NCBI RefSeq assembly: GCF_002846335.1
Contig: NZ_PJMQ01000001.1
Coordinates: 3,534,001-3,598,000, forward strand
DNA from: Janthinobacterium sp. 61
GTDB taxonomy: Bacteria; Pseudomonadota; Gammaproteobacteria; Burkholderiales; Burkholderiaceae_D
DNA length: 64,000 nt
Direction of reading: 5' to 3'
Made by a program: the position numbers and the translations under genes. The notes beneath the pieces were generated by a model. The model had not been told where the DNA came from, did no database searches, and was given only the letters and a program-made list of their open reading frames with translations. Shown here in pieces: positions 9,003-16,213 of the stretch (positions are counted from its first letter, which is position 1; each line of letters starts with the position of its first letter).

Positions 9003-9056
9003 ATTTGTTCGTATAACGAACAAATATTCGTATTTAGAACTTATTCGTGAGAATAT
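9003..9056. promoter_or_regulatory. Candidate IclR/PcaR operator between pcaI and its regulator
   Basis: A perfect inverted repeat with 9-base arms, ATTTGTTCG / CGAACAAAT, is separated by TATAA (9003-9025). It is followed by two further half-site-like copies, ATTCGT at 9026-9031 and 9043-9048, and an ATATTC / GAATAT pair (9024-9056). The arrangement lies 32-85 bases upstream of the pcaI ATG and 81-134 bases upstream of the IclR gene, where a shared control region is expected. The protein that binds is inferred from position. Confidence 0.7.
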
Positions 9057-9136
9057 GCCTGATCGGTGCGCTTGTCAATTTGCCGTTTTCACCAGCGCCA
9101 TGGCTATAATTGCCACCTTGACCCATTGGAATTGCC

Positions 9137-9964
9137 ATGACCGCACGCAGCAGCACGCCCGTTTCCGCCGAAGAACTCCCCGATGCCGACGGCGCGCCGC
9201 GTCCCGGCGACAGCTATGTGCAATCGTTTGCGCGGGGCCTGGCCGTGCTGCGCAGCTTTGGCGCCGACGCGCCGCGACAAACCCTGAGCGAAGTGGCGGA
9301 GCGGGCGCAGCTGACGCGCGCGGGCGCGCGGCGCATCCTGCACACCTTGCTGCATCTCGGTTATGTGGAAGCGGATGGACGGCTGTTCCGCCTGACGCCC
9401 AAGGTGCTCGACCTCGGCTACGCCTATCTGTCGTCCTTGCCCGTCTGGACAAAGGCGCAGCCGCTGCTGGAAGAGCTGATGCACACCGTGCGCCAGTCGT
9501 GCTCGGCCACCGTGCTCGACGGCGACGACATCGTCTATGTCGTGCGCCTGTCCGCGCACCGCACCATGTCGATCAACCTGGGCATCGGCAGCCGATTACC
9601 CGCGTACTGCACCTCGATGGGCAGAGTGTTGCTGTCGGGCTTGCCGCCCGAGATGTTGCGCGAACGGCTGTCGACAATGGCGCTGCTGAAGATCACGCCG
9701 GCGACCAAGGTCGATATCGACGTCCTGATGGAGGAAATTGCGCAAGTGCGGCGCCAGGGCTGGTGCCTGGTGCAGGAAGAACTGGAGCAGGGCTTGATCG
9801 CCCTGGCCGCGCCCGTGTTCGACCGGGCCGGCAAGGTGGTGGCGGCGATCAACGTCAGCGGCCAGACGGCGGGGCCGTCCGTAGCGCATCTGCTGGAACA
9901 CAGCTTGCCGAAACTGCTCGATACGGCAAGCCGGGTCAGCGCCCTGGTGCGGGTGCAGCAGTGA
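9137..9964 (+). CDS. pcaR: IclR-family regulator, PcaR/PcaU/PobR type
   Basis: This 275-residue protein has an N-terminal winged helix (about residues 30-90, including LSEVAERAQLTRAGARRILHTL and a wing) and the C-terminal IclR effector domain (GIGSRLPAYCTSMGRVLL; SLPKLL near the end). GLAVLRSF at the start of the helix-turn-helix region is typical of the PcaR/PobR subgroup, in which beta-ketoadipate or another aromatic-pathway acid is the inducer. It is divergent from pcaIJF with the palindrome at 9003-9025 between them. Whether it activates or represses cannot be told from sequence. The symbol is by context and subgroup. Confidence 0.82.
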   Translation: MTARSSTPVSAEELPDADGAPRPGDSYVQSFARGLAVLRSFGADAPRQTLSEVAERAQLTRAGARRILHTLLHLGYVEADGRLFRLTPKVLDLGYAYLSSLPVWTKAQPLLEELMHTVRQSCSATVLDGDDIVYVVRLSAHRTMSINLGIGSRLPAYCTSMGRVLLSGLPPEMLRERLSTMALLKITPATKVDIDVLMEEIAQVRRQGWCLVQEELEQGLIALAAPVFDRAGKVVAAINVSGQTAGPSVAHLLEHSLPKLLDTASRVSALVRVQQ

Positions 9965-10822
9965 TTATTTTTTAAACTTCGCGCACGGGTCCGGGCGCGG
10001 TTGCGCCGGCATCGTTTGCGTCAGGTCGAACGTGCCCTTGTAGCCGCTGCCGCCCTGCTCCAGGTAGCCGATGCTGCGCATGTTCAGTTGCGGGTCGGCC
10101 AGCTTCAGCCAGCGGGGCACGCCGATGTCCTTGCGCACATGCTCATTGCCGGCGATCAGCACCACGTCGCGCGGCGCCTGGTCGCGGATCAGCTTGGCCA
10201 TCCAGATATCGCGCGCCACCTGGGCGTTGACGACACCTTTGATCATCATGTCGGGCAGCATATTGCAGCGGGCCGCCTGGACTTCCTTCTGTTGCCCTTC
10301 CAGAATATCGGCCGGTACGGGCGCGGCCAGGTAAGTGGCGACCATGGCCGGCGGCATGGCCCATTGGATGCCGTCGCGCACGATGCGCGAGGCATCGGCC
10401 GGCGACAAATTGCCTGCGACCAGGGTCAGCTGGTAGCTGATGACGAGGTCCAGCACGGGCCGGTACAAGGCCCAGTCCCAGCGCGGCTGTTCCATCACGC
10501 GGATGATGCAATCGGGGTCGGCGCAATCGCGCGCGGCGCGCGTCAGCAAGGCCTGGTTTTCGCGGTCGAACTGTTCCATGACAATCACGGGACGCCAGCC
10601 AGCCGCCAGGCGGCGCTGCAACTCTGCGACGCGCAAGCGCTGGCCTTGTGCATTGTCATGCACTTCCCCCAGCAGCAACACTTGTGGATTAGGCAAGGTG
10701 TCAGCCACGGGCGCGGGAGCGGGCGGCGCTTCCTTCTTCAGCAAGCTGCCGCAGGCGGCCAATGCCAGCACGCTGCACAGTAGGGCGGCGCGCGTGCCGG
10801 CGCGGAAAATCACGGTCTTCAT
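9965..10822 (-). CDS. ChaN-like haem-binding lipoprotein
   Basis: This 285-residue lipoprotein has the signal peptide MKTVIFRAGTRAALLC and lipobox LALAAC with the lipidated Cys at residue 24. The ChaN/TIKI-superfamily core begins at LLLGEVHDN (about 50-57) and includes the C-terminal GNEHVRKDIGVP. ChaN of Campylobacter binds haem as a dimer and works with an outer-membrane haem receptor; the superfamily also includes proteases, so function remains open. ATG 10822 was chosen because it starts the lipoprotein signal; the frame extends to 11023 but those codons do not resemble the family. It is the last of four minus-strand genes beginning with the ArsR regulator, 43 bases after the second YeeE gene. 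Confidence 0.82.
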   Translation of the reverse strand: MKTVIFRAGTRAALLCSVLALAACGSLLKKEAPPAPAPVADTLPNPQVLLLGEVHDNAQGQRLRVAELQRRLAAGWRPVIVMEQFDRENQALLTRAARDCADPDCIIRVMEQPRWDWALYRPVLDLVISYQLTLVAGNLSPADASRIVRDGIQWAMPPAMVATYLAAPVPADILEGQQKEVQAARCNMLPDMMIKGVVNAQVARDIWMAKLIRDQAPRDVVLIAGNEHVRKDIGVPRWLKLADPQLNMRSIGYLEQGGSGYKGTFDLTQTMPAQPRPDPCAKFKK

Positions 10823-10865
10823 GTAAGCGGGTATCCAAAGTGGCGATGCGCCAGATTGTACCGTC

Positions 10866-11297
10866 TCAGGCCGGCGCGGGTAGCTTGCGGCGCTCCAGCA
10901 CCTCAAACAGGGCCATGCCGGCCAGCATGGCGGCGACAAAAATCCAGGCCTTCGGCTGGCCCGCCAGCAGGGAGACGAGGGCGGGGCCGGGACAAAAACC
11001 GGCGATACCCCAGCCCGCGCCAAAGGCCAGGCTGCCCAGCAGCAAGCGCCGGTCGATGCGCCGCGACGCCGGCAATTGCATGGGCTCGCCCAGCAGCGCC
11101 GTGCTGCGCCGGCGCGCCAGCCAGAAGGCGGGCATGGCCACGCCGATGGCGCCGCCCATCACCAGCGCCAGCGATGGATCCCAGGCGCCGGCCAGGTCGA
11201 GGAAACCGAGCACCTTGGCCGGGTTGCCCATGCCGGAAACGATCAGGCCCAGTCCAAAGACTAGGCCGCTCAACAGGGAAAGGATCAGCTTGCTCAT
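10866..11297 (-). CDS. YeeE/YedE-family membrane protein, C-terminal-half type
   Basis: This protein of 143-144 residues has four hydrophobic segments. GFCPGPALVSL and the early LIVSGMGNPAKVLGFLDL segment are characteristic of the second of the paired small YeeE/YedE proteins (PmpB type). Single-chain members such as TsuA import thiosulfate; the paired forms are encoded with BigR in Xylella and Agrobacterium. ATG 11297 was chosen because it directly begins the first membrane segment, 8 bases after the previous gene's stop. The role is transport or handling of a reduced sulfur species, by family and context. Confidence 0.8.
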   Translation of the reverse strand: MSKLILSLLSGLVFGLGLIVSGMGNPAKVLGFLDLAGAWDPSLALVMGGAIGVAMPAFWLARRRSTALLGEPMQLPASRRIDRRLLLGSLAFGAGWGIAGFCPGPALVSLLAGQPKAWIFVAAMLAGMALFEVLERRKLPAPA

Positions 11298-11305
11298 AAG
11301 CTTGC

Positions 11306-11731
11306 TCACAGATGGCGCAACAGATAGACGGTGAGGAAACCGGCCGCCATGAAGGCACAAGTGGCTGCCAGCGAACGGGGTGACAGGCGCGACAGACCGC
11401 ACACGCCGTGGCCGCTGGTACAGCCGGCGCCATAGCGCACACCCACGCCCACCAGCAAGCCCGCCACGATCAGCCCCGTCGTGCCCGCCTCGATCTGCAC
11501 GGGCGGCAAGGCTTGCCACAGCGAATACAGTACGGGCGTGCCGATCAGACCGGCAAGAAAAGCGATACGCCAGCCCAGGTCGCCACTGCGCGGGCGCAGC
11601 AAGCCGCCGAGGATGCCGCTGATGCCGGCGATGCGGCCGTTAAACAGGATCAATAGCGCAGCCGCCAGGCCGATCAGCATGCCGCCCGCCAGCGACGCCC
11701 ACGGCGTAAAGTTCTGCCAAGCAATATTCAT
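11306..11731 (-). CDS. YeeE/YedE-family membrane protein, N-terminal-half type
   Basis: This 141-residue membrane protein carries the conserved cysteine motif [17 protein letters not shown]. In the thiosulfate channel TsuA the equivalent Cys residues contact the substrate. It is the PmpA-type partner of the protein encoded immediately downstream; together the two have the length of one full YeeE chain. It starts 8 bases after the regulator stop, behind a GAGG ribosome site. Co-transcription with the ArsR sulfide sensor suggests induction by sulfide, persulfide or related stress. Confidence 0.82.
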   Translation of the reverse strand: MNIAWQNFTPWASLAGGMLIGLAAALLILFNGRIAGISGILGGLLRPRSGDLGWRIAFLAGLIGTPVLYSLWQALPPVQIEAGTTGLIVAGLLVGVGVRYGAGCTSGHGVCGLSRLSPRSLAATCAFMAAGFLTVYLLRHL

Positions 11732-11739
11732 GACGAGCC

Positions 11740-12093
11740 TCAGTCTGCTTCGTCGTTGAACGGGGGGCGCGGCGCGCAAAATTGCGCATACAGCACTTGC
11801 AGCACGGCCAGCACGGGTGCGCTGGCAACGCGGTAATAAATCTGTTTGCCGTCGCGCCGCGTGGCCACCAGCATCTCTTCGCGCAGCACGCCCAGTTGCT
11901 GCGACAGGGTCGGCTGGCCTATGCCCACTTTTTGCTCGAGGTCGCTGACGCAATGCTCGCCCTGAGATAGCTGGCACAGCAGCATCAGGCGATCGGCATT
12001 GCCCATGGCCTTGAGCAGCGAGCTGGCCTTATAGGCCGAGCCACGCATGGCATCGAGGTTGTACTCGGCGTGTTGTGTTGCGACTGTCTCCAT
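11740..12093 (-). CDS. bigR: ArsR-family sulfide/persulfide sensor, BigR-like
   Basis: This 117-residue winged-helix repressor has a recognition helix in [16 protein letters not shown] and a wing in [13 protein letters not shown]. Cysteines occur at 40, 48 and 106. The 66-residue spacing of C40 and C106 equals that of the C42/C108 pair which forms the polysulfide-sensing disulfide in BigR/SqrR. It leads the operon of two YeeE proteins, as in plant-associated bacteria, although the persulfide dioxygenase (Blh/ETHE1) normally found there is absent here. A GGGAGGG ribosome site precedes ATG 12093. It probably represses itself through the palindrome at 12134-12161. Confidence 0.85.
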   Translation of the reverse strand: METVATQHAEYNLDAMRGSAYKASSLLKAMGNADRLMLLCQLSQGEHCVSDLEQKVGIGQPTLSQQLGVLREEMLVATRRDGKQIYYRVASAPVLAVLQVLYAQFCAPRPPFNDEAD

Positions 12094-12133
12094 CTTGCCC
12101 TCCCACAGGCGGTCATGTTGTGCATCATGCGAT

Positions 12134-12161
12134 AAACAATATACTAATCAATATATTGTTT
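12134..12161. promoter_or_regulatory. BigR-type operator palindrome
   Basis: Perfect inverted repeat with 10-base AT-rich arms AAACAATATA / TATATTGTTT around an 8-base spacer, 40-68 bases upstream of the ArsR-gene ATG. AT-rich palindromes overlapping the -10 region are typical BigR sites. Binding is inferred. Confidence 0.75.
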
Positions 12162-12425
12162 TTCTGCTGGCGATTCGCACAAAAAAACAACAGTGTTTTT
12201 TCAGCGATAGCGTGCTCATGCAAAGTGTGAGGCAACGATAGTTTTCGCGCTATCAAAATGATAAATATTCGTAATTTAAAGCAAATATACGTAGCAAAAT
12301 TGCCACGATTTGTGATGTAATAATATCTCGTCAGAAAAATCGTGATACGCCCCCGTACAGGCGCATTGTCCGTCCAAGCGCATGCCGGTTTCGGCCGCGC
12401 CGCACGGTGAACCAGGGAGTCAAAG
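12162..12425. other. Intergenic leader region before the PEP-CTERM-like gene
   Basis: With the operator and the bigR leader this makes 332 bases without a gene. It is AT-rich up to about 12330 and holds an A/T-only inverted repeat (AAAAAACA / TGTTTTTT, about 12182-12201) that lacks GC pairs and is unlikely to terminate. TATAATAT-like hexamers suitable for a -10 element lie near 12318. No coding region was recognised. Confidence 0.4.
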
Positions 12426-12845
12426 ATGAAGATACTTCAGTCGCTATGCATGACCATGCTGACGCTGTCGGCCAGTGCAGGGAATGCGGTGGCAATCGGA
12501 GCTGACACGCCAGGCAACCCGCACACAGTAAACGCCCAGGTCGTGAGCGACGACAGTTTCGGCTTCAATAACACTGCGGACAATCCCGGCTGGGAAACAC
12601 CGGACTTGCCGTATGCGCGCCTGCTGGCGCAGAGCACGACGCTCAATGCGCCCCCGCGCTGGCGCAGCGCCGGTGCGCGCCAGGGCGCACTGCCGCCGCC
12701 CACCGCCACCAACACCCCTGCCGTACAACACGCGAACGTGCCGCCGCCCGTACCCGAAGCGAGCATGGTCTCGATGTTACTGGTGGGACTGGGTTTACTG
12801 GCCTTCAGCATACACGGTGAAAAACAGGAAAAATTCGATGGCTGA
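12426..12845 (+). CDS. Exported protein with a PEP-CTERM-like C terminus
   Basis: This 139-residue protein has an N-terminal signal peptide (cut near residue 23, NAVA), a low-complexity Pro/Ala/Thr-rich middle and a C-terminal tripartite signal. That signal is VPEA at 109-112, a hydrophobic stretch at about 114-129 and a charged tail. In PEP-CTERM proteins this targets cleavage by exosortase in exopolysaccharide-producing Gram-negatives. The tail HGEKQEK is less basic than the usual Arg cluster. AGGGAG lies 6-8 bases before ATG 12426. It stands alone between divergent and convergent neighbours and ends at a strong terminator. Its function is unknown; the mid-region shows no known domain. Confidence 0.7.
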   Translation: MKILQSLCMTMLTLSASAGNAVAIGADTPGNPHTVNAQVVSDDSFGFNNTADNPGWETPDLPYARLLAQSTTLNAPPRWRSAGARQGALPPPTATNTPAVQHANVPPPVPEASMVSMLLVGLGLLAFSIHGEKQEKFDG

Positions 12846-12873
12846 CCCATTCCGGCGGCCAATACCGCTGCCA

Positions 12874-12907
12874 TAAAAAAATTCCGCCTTGTGCGGAATT
12901 TTTTTTG
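12874..12907. terminator. Strong bidirectional Rho-independent terminator
   Basis: The arms AAAAAATTCCGC / GCGGAATTTTTT pair around CTTGT, giving a T run on the plus strand and, by complement of the A run, on the minus strand as well. It ends both the PEP-CTERM-like gene and the convergent four-gene unit whose last stop is at 12928. Confidence 0.85.
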
Positions 12908-12927
12908 GCTGCTTCACCTGCAACATC

Positions 12928-13107
12928 TCACTTGTTGAGCAAGCGGCAAACTCTTTCGATATTGCCCACAGGAATACCAGACTTCAGGGCGCGCGCGATG
13001 CAGCCCGCCTTGTCAGGTCCCGAGGCAGACATGAGCACGAAGGCCGTGCCCACGGCGCTGACGGCGACCAGCAGGATCAGCACGCCCTTGACGATATCCC
13101 AGTTCAT
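12928..13107 (-). CDS. Small membrane protein, 59 residues, unknown
   Basis: This short gene has one N-terminal membrane segment (about residues 5-26, VKGVLILLVAVSAVGTAFV) and a small C-terminal part with two cysteines (C35 and C53) and positive charges. Its ATG overlaps the stop of the DUF3224 gene as ATGA, with GAGG 5-8 bases upstream, which strongly supports translation. I do not recognise a family. By topology it is probably an inner-membrane protein with a short soluble tail. Confidence 0.65.
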   Translation of the reverse strand: MNWDIVKGVLILLVAVSAVGTAFVLMSASGPDKAGCIARALKSGIPVGNIERVCRLLNK

Positions 13108-13505
13108 GGCGCCTCAGCAATGTCATACGTGAAATCATAATAATGCTTGCCATCTTCGATGCGGATGGCCAGGCTGCCCGACAGCCCTTGCAACTGGCCA
13201 GTGCCCGTGTCGGGTACCACGCTGACGGACAAGCTGGGCGTGCCACGCGCCATGCTGCCACTGTGCTGCAGGTAAAAACTGCCGTGACGCCCGTTCAGGG
13301 TGCCTTCCAGCCGTTCCAGCGCCACATAGCCGGCTGAACCTGCCACGGCGGCGCGTACGCTGAGCATCTCGCCCTGCGCGCTGGCCTCGAGGGCGCCGTA
13401 GTAGCGCTTGGCTAACGACAAGCGTCCCAGCCCCGACTGCGCAGCAGTGTCCGAGAGGGTTTCCGGGGTGATGGTGACGTCGAACGCACCTGAAATGGTA
13501 GGCAT
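13104..13505 (-). CDS. DUF3224-domain protein
   Basis: This 133-residue beta-rich protein has the DUF3224 pattern: an N-terminal SGAFDVTITPETLSD, then LSLAKRYYGALEASAQGEML, later YVALERLEGTLNGRHGSFYLQH and a final GKHYYDFTYDI. The family is lipocalin/AOC-barrel-like and has no established biochemical role. ATG 13505 is preceded by AGGAG at a good distance; an ATG at 13508 is adjacent. It starts two bases before the stop of the DUF1697 gene is passed, and its own stop overlaps the next start, so it is translated as part of a coupled unit. Confidence 0.8.
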   Translation of the reverse strand: MPTISGAFDVTITPETLSDTAAQSGLGRLSLAKRYYGALEASAQGEMLSVRAAVAGSAGYVALERLEGTLNGRHGSFYLQHSGSMARGTPSLSVSVVPDTGTGQLQGLSGSLAIRIEDGKHYYDFTYDIAEAP

Positions 13506-13507
13506 CA

Positions 13508-14092
13508 TTACTCCTTGGAAAATGACGATGTGGCGGTCGGATCGGGCCCGTTCAGCAGCGCAAGCAATTTTTGCATGGTGGCCCAGTTGCGCGAGGTGAC
13601 GCCATCGCCCAACACGACACCCAGTGCCGCCACCACCTTGCTGGCCAGCACGCCCTCGGGGCACCAGGCATACGCGGCCCATCGCCCCAGCGCCAGCGCT
13701 TCCGGCTGCCACGGCCGCTGCAAGAGCGGCGCCAGGCGCTGGACATCGGCCGGATTGTTCAGCACCAAGGTCAGCAAGCGGGCCGCATCGGCCGCGGGCG
13801 CCAGGGTATTTTGTTCGATCAGTTCGGCAAACTGGGTGGCCGACAGCACCGTCACCCTGGCCGCCACGCCCAGTTTCAGGACCAGCGCTTCCTCGATGCG
13901 GGCGGCGGCCTCGGCCGGCGCCACCGCCCCCCCGTCATATACGGCGTTGCCGCTGTTGAGTACCGTGCGTACCTGCGTAAAACCCAGGTCGCCCAGCAAC
14001 TTGCGCAGGTCGGCCATGGCCACGCGCTTGGCGCGGCCCACATTGATCCCGCGCAGGAGCGCCACTTGCTGAGTGTTTTCTAGCTGTGCCAT
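13508..14092 (-). CDS. DUF1697-domain protein
   Basis: This 194-residue protein begins with the family signature VALLRGINVGRAKRVAMADLR and contains VRTVLNSGNAVYDG. DUF1697 proteins are common in bacteria and uncharacterised; the fold is ferredoxin-like. AAGGAGA precedes its ATG, only 15 bases after the histidine kinase stop, so it is probably transcribed with that kinase. No catalytic residues are evident. Confidence 0.85.
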   Translation of the reverse strand: MAQLENTQQVALLRGINVGRAKRVAMADLRKLLGDLGFTQVRTVLNSGNAVYDGGAVAPAEAAARIEEALVLKLGVAARVTVLSATQFAELIEQNTLAPAADAARLLTLVLNNPADVQRLAPLLQRPWQPEALALGRWAAYAWCPEGVLASKVVAALGVVLGDGVTSRNWATMQKLLALLNGPDPTATSSFSKE

Positions 14093-14107
14093 GTCTCTTC
14101 TCCTTGC

Positions 14108-15670
14108 CTACGCAGGGCTGCTGCTTTCCGGCAACGGCGTCACCATGGGCAGGCGCAGCAGGAATGTCGCGCCCTGTCCCAGCGTGCTGCTGACGGTGAT
14201 GGTGCCGCCAAACTGCTTGGCAATCAAGTTGAATACGATATTCAAGCCCAGGCCCGTACCGCCCTGTCCCCGCCGCGTAGTGACAAACGGGTCAAACACA
14301 CGGTCGAGCATGTCGGGCGCAATGCCGCGGCCGTTATCGCGCACCTGCATGGAGATCCACTCGCCGTCGCGACGCACGTCAATATGGATGTTGCCGGCCG
14401 TGTCCGCGTCGAACGCGTGCTCGACACAGTTCAAGACCAGGTTCGTCAGCACCTGCGCCAGCGCACCCGGATAGCTGTCGAGTATGATGTCAGCCGGGCA
14501 ATCAATATCGATGCTGATGCGCGTCTTTTTCAAGGTCGGCTGCAGGCTCGAGATCACTTCACCAATATAGTCGCGCAATTCGAACAAACGGCGCGCCTCG
14601 CTGACCTGGTCGACGGCAATCTGCTTGAAGCTGTGGATCAGGTGCGCGGCGCGATAGGCATTGTTCATGATCAGCCGCGCGCTCTCGCCGGCCGTTTCCA
14701 GGTAGCGCACGATATCGGTTTTCTTCACGCTGCCGCCGGCCACCGCTGCGCTGAGGTGATCGGTGGCTTCCTTCAGCACCGAGGCGCTGGTCAGCGCGAT
14801 GCCGACCGGGGTGTTGATTTCATGCGCCACGCCAGCCACCAGGCTGCCCAGCGAAGCCAGGCGTTCCGACTGCAGCAACGATTCCTGCGCGCGGCGCAGC
14901 TCGTCCATCGCCTGCGCCGTTTCCTGCTGCGAGCGGCGCGCCATGTCTTCCGCCTCGCGGCTGCCCTCGATGATGGACTTGAGCTTGCGCTGCACGGCAT
15001 TGAAGCCGCGGATCACGTCACCCAGTTCATCGCGCCGGTTTTCCGGCAGCTCTTCGACCTCGTCGCTGCCGCGCGTGGCCAGGTCGAACAAGCCGTCGCG
15101 CAACTGCTTCAAGGGCCCGAAGACGATGCGCAGGCTCAGCGCCAGGGCGCCCACCAGGATGATGTCAAGCAGCAACACTTCCAGGACCTTGCGCCGCACT
15201 TCGCCGCGCAGGGCCGCATCGATCTGCGCGCGGCTGAAATTGACGATGACCTTGCCGACGATTACCGGTTTACCGCCCGTGGCCGCCGCCACGGCATCGC
15301 GGAACACCAGCGGCGCCTCAACGGGCGTGCCGCCCATGGCCACATCGGAGGTCAAAGGCACCAGAGTGCCGGCCGCGTCGCGTACTTCGCCCGCGAACAG
15401 GCCCACGGAGGCGTCGTAGACACGGATGCCGACCAGTTCCGGCGGCAGCATTTCAGCCGCGACAATACTGTCGACCTTGGATTTATCGAGATCCCACAGG
15501 GCCGAAGGCAAGCTCGTCTGCAAGCGCGTGAGCACGCCGCTGCGCAAGCGCGCGCTGCCCGATTCGAGTTCCTGACTCAGTGTATATTGGGTGTAGCTGC
15601 CAGAAATGCCGAGCACCAAGGTGACGATCACGACAAAAAGCAGGGTCAGCCGGACTTGGATACTCACCAT
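14108..15670 (-). CDS. Orphan membrane sensor histidine kinase
   Basis: This 520-residue kinase has TM1 at about 7-29, a periplasmic sensor domain of about 130 residues and TM2 at about 165-187. A HAMP-like linker (IVFGPLKQLRDGL) and a coiled coil follow. The H-box is GVAHEINTP with phospho-accepting H283, and the catalytic domain has NLVLNCVEHAF (N box), DNGRGI (G1) and GGTGLGLNIV (G2). HEINTP with a long helical linker resembles kinases that couple to diguanylate or chemotaxis-like outputs. No response regulator is adjacent: upstream is an intergenic gap, downstream DUF1697. A GGGGAG ribosome site precedes ATG 15670. The signal is unknown. Confidence 0.88.
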   Translation of the reverse strand: MVSIQVRLTLLFVVIVTLVLGISGSYTQYTLSQELESGSARLRSGVLTRLQTSLPSALWDLDKSKVDSIVAAEMLPPELVGIRVYDASVGLFAGEVRDAAGTLVPLTSDVAMGGTPVEAPLVFRDAVAAATGGKPVIVGKVIVNFSRAQIDAALRGEVRRKVLEVLLLDIILVGALALSLRIVFGPLKQLRDGLFDLATRGSDEVEELPENRRDELGDVIRGFNAVQRKLKSIIEGSREAEDMARRSQQETAQAMDELRRAQESLLQSERLASLGSLVAGVAHEINTPVGIALTSASVLKEATDHLSAAVAGGSVKKTDIVRYLETAGESARLIMNNAYRAAHLIHSFKQIAVDQVSEARRLFELRDYIGEVISSLQPTLKKTRISIDIDCPADIILDSYPGALAQVLTNLVLNCVEHAFDADTAGNIHIDVRRDGEWISMQVRDNGRGIAPDMLDRVFDPFVTTRRGQGGTGLGLNIVFNLIAKQFGGTITVSSTLGQGATFLLRLPMVTPLPESSSPA

Positions 15671-15874
15671 CGATCAACACTCCCCGGGCCAGGCCTGCCG
15701 CCGGCCCGCGGCGCGGGCGCAGATACGTCAACGGACTTCAGCCTGAATCAAATGTACGGTATGACCTGCTTATTGGCAAGATTTACAGCATCCCCGTTTT
15801 AACAGGGCTTTGATACAGCTTGAGACATTGCGTCATGGCAATGGTAATATCCCGCAATCATCTAAGGAGTCGTC

Positions 15875-16213
15875 ATGGCGGTCTTGCATCAACATCTACC
15901 CCTTGAACAAGTGCGTCCTGGCATGGTCTTGTCGGATGTCTTGCTCGACGCGCATGGACAAGTGCTGTTGCCACAAGGGGCGGTACTGACGGAAAACATG
16001 CTGTCCCTGATGCCGCGCCACGGCATCGACATGCTGCCGATTCAGGCGCCGCCGCCCTCGCCGGAAGAAGTCGCAGCACAGCAAGCGCTCCACAGCGCGC
16101 GGCTAGCCCATCTGTTCCGCAAGCATGATCCGGACGATCCCGAGGACGTGGCCACCGCATTGCTGCGCAGCTATGTCACGCAATACCGCCTGGGCACGGG
16201 AGGCGCGGCATGA
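15875..16213 (+). CDS. Small protein resembling the N-terminal region of HD-GYP proteins
   Basis: This 112-residue soluble protein starts with LEQVRPGMVLSDVLLDAHGQVLLPQGAVLT. This LRPGMVL...DxxGxVLL.xGxxLT pattern is found at the N terminus of many HD-GYP and HDOD signalling proteins, where it forms a small beta domain. The C-terminal part is helical and charged. AAGGAG stands before ATG 15875. Its stop overlaps the next start as ATGA, so it is translationally coupled to the HDOD protein and is probably its partner. No enzyme motif is present. Confidence 0.75.
   Translation: MAVLHQHLPLEQVRPGMVLSDVLLDAHGQVLLPQGAVLTENMLSLMPRHGIDMLPIQAPPPSPEEVAAQQALHSARLAHLFRKHDPDDPEDVATALLRSYVTQYRLGTGGAA

Noticed and set aside
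12182..12201. An A/T-only inverted repeat near the bigR operator, considered as a terminator
   Set aside because: The stem has almost no GC pairs and no gene ends nearby.
14384..15802. A long plus-strand frame opposite the sensor histidine kinase
   Set aside because: It is the antisense shadow of a kinase with all catalytic boxes intact. Its composition (Gln/His/Arg-rich) is typical of shadow frames.
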